Positions 37,546-51,300 of a stretch of DNA of 64,000 bases are shown piece by piece; within the stretch, counting starts at the first letter, position 1; each line of letters opens with the position of its first letter. This stretch comes from Euwallacea fornicatus. Its lineage: Eukaryota > Arthropoda > Insecta > Coleoptera > Curculionidae. The translations under genes and the position numbers were made by a program. The stretch covers positions 930,001 to 994,000 of the forward strand of contig NC_089579.1 of NCBI RefSeq assembly GCF_040115645.1, read 5' to 3'. The notes beneath the pieces were generated by a model, which had not been told where the DNA came from, did no database searches, and saw only the letters and a program-made list of their open reading frames with translations.

Positions 37546-38095
37546 TTTATTTGATTATTTGTTTAATTATTTGCGCCTTTCGATTTTCAGTTGATTTTAA
37601 AGTGTTGTTACACCTATTCAAACTTGCTTCATTTCCTGTTTTATTGAGAAATCTCCGAATCTTATCTCTTTTTAAATTTTTAAAAATTGGAAAAAATATT
37701 ATTTCTAACTACGCGTGTGAGGTTAAATTTGTGTCAGTTGAAGCTGCAAATTAAAGTCGAGGGTGGGCGAACGATCGATCTCCTGTCGATCAACTTTGGT
37801 TCTCGATATCGATGAATGATTTTGCGCGGTCGATTCGGAGCAGAAAGAACTGTGAATATGACGAATAAAGCGCGATTGAAGATACGACTTAGAAGTAGTA
37901 TGTGGAAATGTGAACGTTTCTAACTAGCTACATTTATTATAAAAAGAACTTTGCATCAACGTTTTTTCCGTATATTAAAGAACAAAATGAGTTCAATAGA
38001 TTCATAGTGACTCAAAAACGCCTAATCCTCTGTCGATAAAAATTGTCAAACATCAACCGATTTTAGCCGCCTTCAACGCCCTCATGCGTCAAAAA
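37546..38095. promoter_or_regulatory. upstream region of Mlh1, with a DRE-like TATCGAT
   Basis: 550 nt between the Mlh1 start codon and the unidentified minus-strand frame at 38096. No gene is seen. At 37786-37815 there is a cluster of GATCGAT/TCGATATCGATG sequences. TATCGAT matches seven of eight bases of the insect DNA-replication-related element (TATCGATA) bound by DREF, which is typical of housekeeping and DNA-replication/repair promoters. The match is seen; function is inferred. Confidence 0.3.
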
Positions 38096-38530
38096 TTATC
38101 CAATTAATTTTCTCTTCGTCAGTCGGCCCGAATGGTCAGACGGGATTAGTGTCATGGCTTCCTGCAGTTCAAAGGGTTCATTTGCTACATAAAAATTAAA
38201 ATACCCCATAAATTCATCAAGTTTATTACGAATTCTTTGTCCGTTTTGCTGTTGTAATCCTAGGCATTGACCTAAGGTAAGTTCCAAAACATCGTTGCTG
38301 TTTATAACACCTAATAGTCAGTTCTTTTGTGCTTCCTGTGCGTGTGGGCTCAAAACCCTTTTCTCGAGTTTGTAACACAATTCTTTTAACACTGAAAGTT
38401 GCATTTGCATTTTGATTTGATCCACTCTTATTAAAGGCACATGAAATTGCACAAAGGGGTTTAACTTCGTGCTTCTAATTATAGCAAAAAGTTAGCCTAA
38501 AAAGCTCCTCCCATACACTCATGATCGTTT
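38096..38530 (-). pseudogene. unidentified small gene or pseudogene with one in-frame UGA
   Basis: I do not recognise the family. One minus-strand frame runs from about 38474 to 38098 with a single stop, TGA at 38320-38318. Before it the frame reads LNPFVQFHVPLIRVDQIKMQ, LSVLKELCYKLEKRVLSPHA and QEAQKN. After it, LLGVINSNDVLELTLGQC, RIRNKLDEFMGYFNFYVA and FELQEAMTLIPSDHSGRL, ending KRKLIG. Composition on both sides looks like a folded, helical protein. A 44-nt intron (38518-38475, GT..TTAG) could join an upstream piece. Options: a real gene read through UGA CUA; a gene with different splicing (a 46-nt GT-AG intron at 38356-38311 would remove the UGA but then breaks this frame); or a decayed gene. 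Its 5' end is about 50-100 nt from the divergent Trf2 start codon. Confidence 0.4.
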
Positions 38531-38573
38531 TTCAGTTGTAGAATCAGGTGCTAAGGGCTCGTTTTCTCTAAGA

Positions 38574-41500
38574 ATGGCCACTGCCGTTCAAAAGAACGCT
38601 CTAAAGTCTTTATCTAATGGCACCAGTTTAGGACGTCACACACATGAAATGCAACCTTTAAATGGATATGACAGTATGATCCCTCAAAACCATTACGAAA
38701 GCCCAGAAATCAAAGATGAAGCACTGGACAGTCCCGAGCAGGAACTTAGAGTTGAAGACTCTGAAGAAAACTCTCAGCAACCAGAAGAGGCTGAACCAGA
38801 AATAGACATAGTAATCAATAATGTAGTGTGTAGTTTTAGTGTTCGTTGTCACTTGAACCTTCGGGAAATCGCTTTGAACGGTACGAACGTTGAATATCGC
38901 AAAGAAAATGCTATGATCACTATGAAGTTGCGCCGTCCTTATACTACTGCTAGTATTTGGTCTTCGGGTAAAGTTACATGCACTGGTGCTACCAGTGAAG
39001 ACGCGGCGAAAATGGCAGCTCGGAAATTTGCAAGATGTCTGCAAAAATTAGGTTTCAATGTTAGATTTAACAACTACAAAGTGGTGAATGTTCTGGGGAC
39101 TTGTTCCATGCCCTTTGCAATTAGGATTACCCCATTTTCACAGCAACACAAGGAAGCAGAGTAAGTAACTTTTTATTTATTTAATTAATTATTGCCTGAT
39201 AATCGGCCGTTCTCAATGGATATTGGCAACCAATACCTATATAAGTAAATCAGTGTTAATCTGAAGGTATGTTTTTAATATACCCTTTGGTTTGGCAAAG
39301 CCCCAGGTTATAAAAGAGGACAAAGGCCACCTGAGTTCCATTAAGAAAAGTCATGTAGTTGGGTATGTGTTAACATTCATCTCAAAGTTAATATTTTTTT
39401 TATTATACTCCTTGTCAAAATGTACTCCTTGATTGCGGAAATTGTCAATTTATTGCTTCAGTGCATAGCTCGAATGTAAATTGGAACAATTCAAATCAAA
39501 AATCTTTGTGAGCTAAATAAGTAATAAAAAATGAAGTGATTCCTCCATTCAGCAGAGGTTTGGGGAGAGACGAACATTATCCTTCAATAAAATAACAAAT
39601 TTCTAGTCACCAAGCAAGAATCAGGTTGAAATACCGTTGTAAATATACTATATGGTATAATATATACATTCAAATTTTAGTCGAATTGACAAAATTCTCA
39701 TTTTAAGAGTTGTTATACTTGTTTACTTGTTTTTTTTCCCGGTGTTATCTTATGAACTCGTGGAACATTGATAATTAATGCCTGAATTCTGTAACTATTC
39801 ACACAGAATATTTAGTGCGTATATCTGGAACTTGGGGACACAACGTGAGTTCCAGCAAAGCACCACTGTAAAGACACATCAGTTGGTACATTCATCCTCT
39901 CCCATGCACTGGCAGGCTCCAGTAACGAGCACCGCGCATTACGTTTCTCGCAGCGGCATACCATCGCGCGAAGCCCTACTACAATGTGAACGCGTTGATT
40001 TAAAGTGTGTTGCCAGGTTTTCCGTCGACAGACGCCGCCCTGTGACCACCCCCAAAAAACGGAAGCAATTCTACGAAAGGCCAAATTCAGGAACTGTACT
40101 CGAGAGCAAGCATTCGGACCATTCAGCTTAATTTTTAACAAGAGCGTTTTAAATGGGCACTTAATCAAAGATAGACCCGTGATAACCGGAGTCGATTGTC
40201 GGGTTTGATTCATACTTTTAAAGTATTTATAATCGCACGTATGTTTTGCAATGACTAAATGTTGGAAAAGTTCATGCTTGCAGCAAAAAAATGCTTCTTC
40301 GAATGTTGAACTATACATTTTTCATGAAAAGTGGAGTGTAAGTCCAATTTAAAACAGAGCAGCACGAAAATGTCCCAAACGTGAAATAGCAAGCACCAAA
40401 CTAGTCAGTACTGATCGAAACAATTCAATTCTGGTAGATTTTCCAGGAGGAAGTCTAAACTTCCAGTTGTATCTGTTTCCTTTTCCGCCCTTGCTGCAGC
40501 GCCAACAGGTACAAATACAGGTAAAGACAGAGTCAAAAAAAAATCAGAGATATCTTCAATGTGCTCTATAGTTTGCGGCGAATTGTTCATATTTTATGTT
40601 GCTTGAGGGCCTACGAAGACAGGTAAGGGTTGTCGGATTGTTGGAATTGCTCAGTACGTGTTAAAGTCGACTAAGAATGACATTATCACACAAATTTCAA
40701 GATTTCAGAGAGTCTCTGATGAGGCAAAACTAAAATGGATCTATAACAGATGTATTTTCATTTTGTAGCAGGCACATCATGTGAGATTGCACGATTAGAA
40801 AGCACACTTAGTGTTAGAGCAGTTTGTAGGACAGAAAATACCGTGCGTTGAAGACTTAGAAAGGAAAAACGAAAACGACACGAAATATGTCATACACAGG
40901 GTGTTTCCAGAAATGTGGGCAACATCTCCAACCCTCGTCAAGAGGTAATATTTATGCTTATGAATTGTTTTCAAACCACTTACTTTTACAGAAATGTAGC
41001 TCTTGAAAAGTCGATAGCAAAGATGGTGTTTCCTGAGCGACTTCGCCCAGGTGATCAAATTTATATCAACATAAAGAATTTACTTTTAACAGTTTTTAAA
41101 CAAAAATATTGTCTCTTTTGTATCGAGGTGGTAGATTGAAAGTACACGCAAAATTCCACGTTTCTTTAAAACACCCTCTTGGACAAAGTACTGTTTACCT
41201 GGAGGACAATTAGGCCTACGTGCATCAATGAAGAGTACCCTTCTTTTTCTCGGGTACGCAGGAAATCTAATGAACCACATAACGATGGAAAAGTTCAAAG
41301 ACCTTAAAAGGTGGGCGTTAAAGGAGTTTGGGGTAGTTCCCTCCCCGCATCGCCGAAGACGTAGAAGGAAGTGTTGGGTCGTATGTCAAGTTTGGTGTGG
41401 TGCACGGGTGCCCCAAAATTCATTAAATTTCGTCAGCTGGGATGAAAGTTTTCCGAAAAAAGCCATTTCTGATATGAAATCTTGCTGTGTCTGCGTAAGA

Positions 41501-42309
41501 GTAAAATTTCGGAAAACAATCCATAGGCACAAGCACACTTTCTTGACAATTACTTCTCGTTTTCGCCACATTTTTGGTAAACACCTCGTATACAATTCAC
41601 GGCGAGGGTGAGAACTTTCGTATTGCTGAAGCTGCCAGGCATTTAAAAGAAGGAATGACTAAACACTAAAAATGAGAAATTTTATGGGTCAAATATACAT
41701 ACATATGCCGGCACGTCTTCGATAAGACCCCCGGAATTAAATAGAATCGTGCTTGCATTGCTACTGAAGAACTGCTAGCAGCGAACCCTATAATTGGGAA
41801 TGTACCGCACGTCCCCGGATGCGGTCGCCAAGAGGAAAGAGTTTCTTATCGTTTCCCCGAGAAAAGTGTATTCTCCATGAAAGTTTTTGCTACTTCCAAA
41901 ACGGTCGAATCAGTGTTCATTTTCGTTTTGGAAAATTGCCGAAAAGTAGGTCCAAATGTCTCCTTCTCGTGGCAGCCCCAAACAAGACCCCTCACCCTTC
42001 GAACCCATTCATGTACGTTCGAAGACTAAAGTCGACTTGGAATCACTTTTTCATTTTGGATCAAGACGAAAGAGGTTCTTTCGAAAATATTTATAATTCG
42101 CAGATTTAGTAGCTAAAATTAAAAAAAAAAACACGTTTTTTTCCCTAAACTTCACACCCTCGAATAGCGAACATTTACTATACAGGGTGTTGCAAAACGT
42201 GCGTCTGCAAATGAAGCGCGTCATTCCTTGGCTCATTGTAAGAACAAACAAATTCTACCAGCATGGGCCTGCGAACGCGCCGTTTCCAAGATACAGGGTG
42301 TTAAAAATC

Positions 42310-42352
<43 letters not shown>

Positions 42353-45300
42353 TATGATATCTCGGGAACCGTTTGAGGCGTAGAACTGACCTATTATACA
42401 CGCATTATCACTAATATTGGCAATTTTTGACCGGTAATTTAATTGTTTTAATAGGCCAGTGGCGGAGATTTTAATGTTTGTGTGATAAATATGTAATAAT
42501 AGACGACGATTAATGTTGTTACTATTATTATTATTATTATTATTATTTTCGGCGGCGACACGCGTAGGAATGCAGTGGTAAAAGGTAGGATGGCAACTGT
42601 ACGAGCGCAACGGTAAAACGTATTATAGCGTTTACGTGACGACATGCGAGTGCAAAGGGCTAAATTAAAGGACAATGTTGACGCCAGAGCAACGAATTTT
42701 CCCGATAATGTGCTACGGCAAACGCGACAAAGCAATTTTCCGAGTTGTCGAAGAGTTTAATCGGAACCTTCGGTATATTAACGCCTTGAAATGTGGTGCA
42801 CGAAAGATGGCCAAGAAACCCTCAATTACCGGTTCTACATCAGACTTAAGGAGGAGGAAGATGTATCGAGATGGACTCAGTGAGTCTACAAGACTCATTG
42901 TAATGAATTACCTTTAACAAGCTAAAATTCATACCTTCAAGCCAACATTTAATCACGCTTTAGAGCCACGAGATCAAGCAAAACGTTTGGATTTCTGCTG
43001 ATGGATGGGCGTTCCACGAGCAGCAATCGTGGATAATTGACGTTTTTGTCGAGATATCGTATCCCTCAACGAAGCCGCGTTTTCCACCAATGGTACTGTT
43101 TCGTTTCGGCACGTGAGGTTCCGGTACCACTACAATCCCGACTTTCGCGTCGCTCGTGACGCGTTAACACTCGTACCGGATCGTATTTTTCTGGTGTGAA
43201 ATTTGCACTTGAAGTTTTTTCCTTTTTCTTATCGTAACGAAAACTTGATAACATCAAGGTCTCGATTGCGGTCGCCATAAAGACAAGAATCGGGCTTTCG
43301 AAAATTCCGACCGACGGTCCCATTTTTCGGTACCCCCCTGTAACAGAGAAAAAATCGAAACAGAAAATTGCCTCGGCTGTTTTGGAACAGGCAAGAACTT
43401 TCACGAAAAACGCACTTTTATCGTGCAATAAAAAATAAGGAACTTTCTCCTCTTGGTAACCCTATCTGGGGACATACTGTATATATAAATATGTGTGTGT
43501 GTGTGTGTGTCTCTGGTTCAGTAAATACGGATAACACTTGGTTACCTATGCATGAAAGAGACGTCAACCTCGGATGCAAAGAGAAGCGGAACTCTAACAA
43601 ATACCACTTAAACGATCACCAGCACAGATGAGGAAGTTTAGTAAAAATTGCAGGTTAAATTGGATAAGAATGATCATGAACAAATAATTTACACAAATCA
43701 GCCTTTTGAAATGATAACACGTCATTTTCCAGCAATTCAGAGCAGCATAGTGTGTAACGTACGTATCTTACATACTGGCGATTCTGAGATGGAGGTGGAT
43801 TTCCCACGGAGACGTTAACACAAGGGGTTTCCTCCAAGCTCTTAGCAAGGGTCGAACGTTATTCTACGTTAGTTTAAATTAAGAATAGTGAACAATTCCA
43901 CCGCTCTAACGACTCTTATTTACGCGGGAAGCGTTATCCCGGAACAAAATTTATGTTATCAGACTTAAATATTCTGGACTTAATGGCGAAACGAACGGTC
44001 CAAGTTTTATGCGGGGCGGGGTCTCGAACTTGATTTTCGTTTGGTCTTTTAATGGAACACCCTGTATACTGCTACGTTATTGTGATCGTCACGGAAGCCT
44101 GAGAATACTCAGTGTAGCCTCTCCTCAATCCAGACGCCGACTGTTTTGGAAATATTCGTGTGAGAAATATGGCAGTTCTTGCACTTCTCTAGGCTGCCAT
44201 TTCCGAATGATCCGAGTTCCACCGAGGCAGTTTCTACGTTAAAAATAAGTTCTTTAAAAAAATAAATAAATAGAATTGTAACTTTTGGATTTATCCTTCA
44301 AAGTTTTAATGTAAATGTGGAAACCGCTTTAACCCAGTTCAACCTTTTTTTTTGTTTGCGAGGAAATGGGAACCCTCTTAAGACACCCGGCTTGGTCATC
44401 AGCCGGGTAGCGTGGGATTCGACCAACTAAACCCCTAAAACCACCTTTCGGCATTGCTTCGGGACACGGACATTCACACGCATGACGTCACAAAAAAACG
44501 TTTGTCTGTGAGGACGACCGCGGGTCCTCACTCCGATCTTCCCAATTTCATTCTCACGCTCCATCTTCATGGTCACTATCGCTTCCATCGGTCTTTCAAA
44601 CGCATCCTTGGTCTCCAACAATTCGCGCCCTATCGTGCCTCGGTCCAAGACGAGCCCTTTCGCCCTGACCTCAGCCCGATAGTTCTCCTGCTGGGGACAC
44701 TCCCAGGCTGTATGTTCTGGTGCGTCCACCGGACTTACTCCGTCGTCCCCGCAGAACCAGCAGCGGTCGGTTCCTTCCACTCCGATCCTGCGCAAGTACT
44801 TACCAAACACTCCGCGCCCGGCAAGCACCTGCGCCAATACTTTGTCCATTCACACCGTTGCTCCACACTGGAGATGGACGCTTTCGTCCACCCATCGTAC
44901 CTTGTAGTTGTCAGAAAAACGCTTTTAACAACAAAGAAAAATAGAACCGCCCATTTGGAATTTGCAAACAGGCACAGTGAACGGATAACTACACGGAGGA
45001 GGAGTATTCTGTAGTCGGACGAAACTAAAATGAATAGGTTGACTTCTGATGGTCGAACTTACGTTAGACTACCTCCTAACAGGGAATTCAATGCAAGACA
45101 TGCCACAATGACCATTAAGAACGGGGAAGGCAACATTGAATTGTGGGGCTGTATGTCTTGACACGGCGTGGGACTGATGGTGTAAATCGATGGTGCTTTG
45201 AACGTGCATAAATGTCTAGATATCCTCAAACATATAGCGAAAATTGTAAAAGACCGGTTAATGGAAAATCACATTCGTGTTGTTAAGTGGCCTCCTTGCA

Positions 45301-48300
45301 GTCCGGATTTGAATCTCGTTGAGAGTTTGTAGTGTTATGTAAAGCGGGAATAAACATAACGAATCCATCTCAAGTGTGTGAAGAAATTAAACGGATTTGG
45401 TATGCAGTACTACAAGAACGATGCCACAATTTAATGGAATCGTTGCCTCAACTTTGCCACGGAGTCGTTAGGAATGAAGGTTCTCCTGCAAAGTATCAAT
45501 GTTCATTTAAATGTGCATGTAGGGCGTTTTATAATTAATCAATATAAGTTATTAAGGACATTTTGATGCGATAATTCGATATGGAGGCTGTCGTCCTTAC
45601 TTATTTGTTCATGAGAGCTTGTTTAATTTTCTTGTAAAATGGTTTTTTCTTTATAATAAAATATACAATAAAAAATATCATCATTTCGACGAAAAAACAT
45701 CTTGACGCCTCTGCCAAAGTTTTTTTTTTAGTGAATACGTCCATTTTTCCGAAATTTTCAAGCCGCTGCCTACACGTGCGCCACTGTACATTGTCAAAAA
45801 CGGTTTGAAATTACCTATTTAGTTGAGCCGTGCCCGCATACGATTTACATTTGGAAAAATAGCAATTTGTAGGAAAACGGCAGAAAATATCTCGGCACTT
45901 CGTTAGATTCCTCTCAAAGGAGTGCTGTAATGGTGTTTTAACGCATATCTAATATTTTAACGAATAAGAAAGTTATTGGCGATTCTCGAAACGGCCTAAA
46001 ATGGCAACACCTATATCTCTGCGAGCTGCGACGGTGTCGGGGGACCGTTTGAGCCATTTTTCTCATATATTAAGTAAACTGACGAAGTTTGGCATCTTTC
46101 TTCCTCAGTACACGCCGTTTTTCACGGAAAACATTGATTATAAACGCAACGAACTATTGAATTCAATTTCGAGACGGTCCACACGCAACACGAATGCCCC
46201 CTACTGACCACACCAGCCACGTTGTTTTCGGACCCAACCAAGGTACCCCTGTAGAATTCCGCCACCGAACCACGTTGCCCCGGAGGGAGTTTTTGTAAAT
46301 ATTAAAAAAAAATCACGAGATCTGCGGTGCGACATTTATACTCCGGCGGAGCCGTAATGGAATGCAGCATTTAAATGCTCAACAAAAGTGTGTAGGAAAT
46401 AGTAATTGTTCGAAAAATGCAATATTGGCCTGCCAGACGTTTATTAAACGCCCTGTATAAAACCACGAACCATCATCGAAAAACTACATGAACTTTCGAG
46501 CACTTCTTGCGGACGCTCTTTTTGCATTTTGATGTATTAAAAAGCGGGGGGGGGGGGGGGTAAGGTGTTTTCGCGCGAACACCCTGTACGTAAATATTTA
46601 TTTCCCTTGGGAGCTCTGAGTTATCACCGCTGAGGAGCTTCAAATTGGGTTAAATCCGGTATAAAATTATAGGAATGTTTCAGCGAAAACAACATTTCAA
46701 TGCAGGAACTCAATTTTCGCGAGCAGCGGCCTGCATAAACTGCCGTTTAAGCTCCAGGTGCTGTTTAAGGGAATCGATTTTAAACACGTATTATTTCACA
46801 TTAAAGGTTTCTATCGCATAAATTAGGGTAATGGCCACTTCGAAATCTGTAGGGATTACTTTACGAACTTGCACAACTTTTCCGAGAACTCTGGCATCGA
46901 CCGAAATTAATAGGGCACGTGGATTTACGTCCAGACGAACAGATCAAACTCGTAGAATTGAACGTTCCCGGACAATGGCATAAAAGCGATGCGGTAAAAT
47001 AGATTATTACTCGATAATTTGAAGTGTTATTGTCAGATTCGCAAGTCGGTGGTGAGCTCCAGGTCACTTAGTTCATAGGAACCTGGCCTGACGAGCAGGG
47101 AATTGCAAATTTGGAAATTTAGCGTTGTTGAAGTCGAATGAAAATGAACGTGGAATGAATTCAGTGTTTCCATAATGTTAGAGAGGTGAGCTCGTCGACG
47201 ACCCCTATTCCAGAAGGCACACTGGGCCACATACAGGGCGTTAGTTAGGCACGTGCGGGCATTTCAAGGGATGAATCTTCGACGGATTCCAATACAAAAA
47301 GTTCCCGTTGACGTGTGGTAGCAACGGCCCCGTTTGACAGATACAGAGTGTTTAAATTTAAATTTGGTTTTCTGCGAACATTTCTGGACGCAGACGAGTC
47401 AATCGGACGAAATTCAATATTCGCGGGCTTTTTATTGTGCAAAACCCAAACGTTATCTTAGTTTTTTGATTGTTGATAGGGGGCGCCGCGTAGCGGGTTC
47501 CGTCACATTTAAATCGGCCCCGACTCTCTTGCCCCACACTGTAGGCCGCTTCTGTGTTAAGGGCATTATTGTGCATCCAGTCTGATTCAAAAAAGTACTC
47601 TTGGACAATGTCTATTGTATTTCATCCGATTGGCTCATCTGCGTCCAAAAGTATTCACAGGAAATCACAGTTAAAATTAAAACTTGAACGCTCTGTATCT
47701 CTTAGACGGGGCCGTTGCGACCACACGTTAACGGGAACTCTTCGTATTGGAATCGGTCGGAGATTCATCCCTTGAAGCATCTGCACGTACTTAATTAACA
47801 CCCTGTATACGTATGTATATAAAACCTAAAATTCGTCCTTCCTCTCCATGAAACAGTGCCGGTGAGGTAACAGTACCAGCGAGAAAATCCCGTTTAATTC
47901 CCAGAAAGAAGTAGAGAATCCCAAATCGGCGTTTGGTTATGAATGCCGACGGATGAAAGTATCAGTAATTAGCTAACAAACTCTAAGTGCACCTGCTACA
48001 TGTGCACAAAAGAAGCACTGAAGCTCATTATTTTTTCGTTGTGCAGGATAATTGGTACTATCTTCATGTCATCTCGCGTCACTCGGTGGTGAACGCGTAT
48101 GTGGACTATGTCACATGGAGTGAAGTAAAAATCCCCTGTTGGTGATGGGTGGGTAACAACTATAACAAGGAGATAACCAGTGGTGACAATAACTATTCCC
48201 GAAGGGCCTCTAGCGCAACCTTCTTGCCTAAAAGTGTCAGAGCGTTCTTATTGTTATTATTTTTTTGTATATCACCATTGCCCATCTCCCTGGTCCTTGG

Positions 48301-51300
48301 TCAGCTGCATAGCATGTGCCACACACACGTTTTCCATTCGTTGTCCACTTACGCAAGGCACAAATTTGCCCATGTGTTTTTTTGGACAAAGAGTATTCTC
48401 CTCCCTTGGCCATGACTCACAACGGGAGGTGGACGATGATTGACTACATCCCGGGAAATCACGTTGTTATTTATAATTATCCATGTAGGGAGCTGGTTTC
48501 CATAAAGGCAAGCCAGGCAGGTATGGGGGATTCTAGCCAAAGGAGGTCTCAAAATTACCAAGGGCCAAAGCGATGGAGTTTCATACTAAAAATAGTAATT
48601 TCCCTAAAGTGTTATTTTAGCATAAAAAATCGTTGAATCTACTGATACTCCCCCGCAGGTGCCCATTTTTCTAATTGAACCTATAGAAAGCTGATTAGCT
48701 GAACAACCCCGTTCCCCTGCATCGATCAAAGTACGTTTAACAAACATGAGGGTGTATACAGGGTGTTTCCAAAGTACGGTACATAACTTCGGGAGCGTAT
48801 TCTGCAGCTGAAATAAAGATAATTTTGTTATATAAAACTACATCCCAAAAATACTTCGTTGCGGACATACAGGGTGTGAACGATTCTTTAAAAAATTACA
48901 ATTTTTTTAATGTTTCCGAAACTACTCGAGACATTTTAATGAAATTTTGCAGGGCTCTTCCAACACAAATTATTTTATCCAAATGGGGCCCCACATTCAA
49001 GGGTCTCTAGAACTGAAACGACCGACTTTTGGACAAAAAGAGAAAATGCGCGTTTGTTAATTTCGTTAGCAGAAGCCACGGTTAAAATATTTGCACTTTG
49101 ATCTGGGACACCCTGTATAGATTGGAGGCCGCGTTCATCGCACGTATTCAGCTTTTTTACATTGTAATTTTGTTGTATTTTCGAAAGTTGCTTTAGAAAA
49201 AAAGGAAGAATTTTCAAAATTTGTGGGAGCAACAGTGCGGTTGCAAACGGGTAGCACTCGTCGCATCCGGCTGTTGCGAAAATTTCAGAGAATCGAGAAA
49301 GTATTAAGAATGCGTTTAACAGAAATCTCCTGCCATGGGAAAAATTTGATGTATCCAACCATGGATCAGGCATTGCTTGAGCAGTTTAAAAAGGAAAGGG
49401 GTAAAGGATCAGAGTTGCAGGCAAAAGGGGAACAGTCTGCCAAAATAATGGCCGCAGGCTCGGAATGCGAACGCTCAGAAAGGCAGACTAAGTGCTTCCG
49501 GCAAAGGCATAACGTTGCATACGGAAAAATTAGCTGAGTGCGGCCAGAAATTCGAAAAGATTACCAGAACGATGAGACTTTCATCGCAGATGAAACGGAT
49601 GTTTTTCTACAAAGTGACTCCGAACAAAGCATTGAAAATTAAAGGAAAGAAGGGCGCAGGCGAGCGAACGTCCAAAGGGACGGTTACTCTTATCGTCGCT
49701 ATGAATGCAACATCAACGATTTCCGAAGCACGGAGCGGGGTACGACCTCAAACGATCACGAATTGATTTAGACATGCAGGTTTGCGACTAGCACCGGCAG
49801 CCGACGGCTTCGAAGAGGCGAATGGTCTTCAGCTGGAACGACGAGGAGAGCAAATAACTATTTCGAAAAATTTGATTCGCCTCTTACCGTGATAAAGAAA
49901 ACCTCGCACTGACTGATGAATCGTCGACCGACTTAGAAACAGTTGCCCTTCACTTGATAGCAAATGGTCTAATGAGCGAATCGCGAACGAAGCGTCCGCC
50001 ACTCGCGAAGCCCGAGATGAAAGTAACGAAGACTCCGTGGGGTGGTAAAGCCGCCGCGAACCGCAGAAGCCCCACGAGCTCTACAACCCTGAACAGCTTC
50101 GCGCTGTGCAGTTGTTTCAGCGCCAAAAGATTCCGGATTAAGTCAGTTGTCGTGTTGGAACCTCGATGCATCCACGACATCGATTCGAAGAGGAAAGATA
50201 ATTGAATCGGTTTGTCCCGACTTACGTCATAAGATGCGAAAAAAAGCTACAGGATATTTAAATAAAAAATATATTTTTACCGTGCAGTTAGAAATTGAAT
50301 TAAATCATTTACGTTTTATGGTTTATCTGCGAGAATTTTAATATATTTTTTTAATTAATATTTCGTTTTTTCATGTTTTTTAATTATAAAAAAAAGCTTG
50401 ATGCAGCTACACTTCTCCACTCGGTCGCGCCGCTGACGTCATATCCGACTCTCACCGCATTTGTAATGACGTCACACTTCCGGTTGCACGGGAAATCGAC
50501 ATTTGCCAATTTCGAAGGGAACACCTCGTATATTGCTGCATTTCGGGATTCTACCTTCGGTTTTAATACAAGTTTGTTAATCGTCGGCTCTCTTAGAATG
50601 AACAGTTTTCAAGGTACGTGCAATTCGGCGTTGATAAAGATGAGAGATGCAGACGTGTGCAGAATTGCAAATCGCCAGAAAACAAAACGGCCTTTTGCAA
50701 CACCTTTTTGCCGCGATACCCTCGAAGGGGCCCAAGTTTTGACGCCTGACTTTCGCGTAATATCTTTCACAGTGTCCGTGAAAATAGAACCGACTCGGAC
50801 ATCAAGGAGTAGTATAAATTCTAAACCTTCAAGTGGAGCCTTAGTATTATGCTGTTGCATCATGAAACTACGTCGAAAAAGAGCTTATCGTCGCATTTAA
50901 TTGCCTTACAGTGAAGTTGCACAATTTGTGAGCTATTTCGCTTCGATGGATGCAAATCGACGTATAGATAGTGTGTCCCTAATTCTAAGCTGTTACACGT
51001 ATGTACTTCCTCGAAACGTCCCACGGTGACACACTAAATGTTGCGACTCACAAAGTGTGCATTCGGAGAGAGCCATTGAGTTCCTCCGGATGTTTCGACG
51101 AACTCCGCATTTGAGTTTTCTAAATTGAATTTGCTCATAACAATCTTTTCAGCTACGAACCAGAGCTGCATCCTGGCGTCACCTACAGGCTGCAAAATCC
51201 AAAAGCGACATTGAAAATATTTTCAACTGGAAGCGTCACAGTAACCGGTAAGAGACTTAGTCGGCCTTCCTAATTTCTAGTTGCTTACACAGGGTGTCCG

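Noticed and set aside
38318..38320. Selenocysteine codon
   Set aside because: No SECIS-like structure could be recognised downstream, and many insects have lost selenoproteins. Readthrough, alternative splicing or a pseudogene are simpler.
38574..39164. Complete single-exon Trf2 ending at 39164
   Set aside because: The first exon stops inside the second TBP repeat; exons at 51153, 53620 and 53851 continue the conserved sequence in frame.
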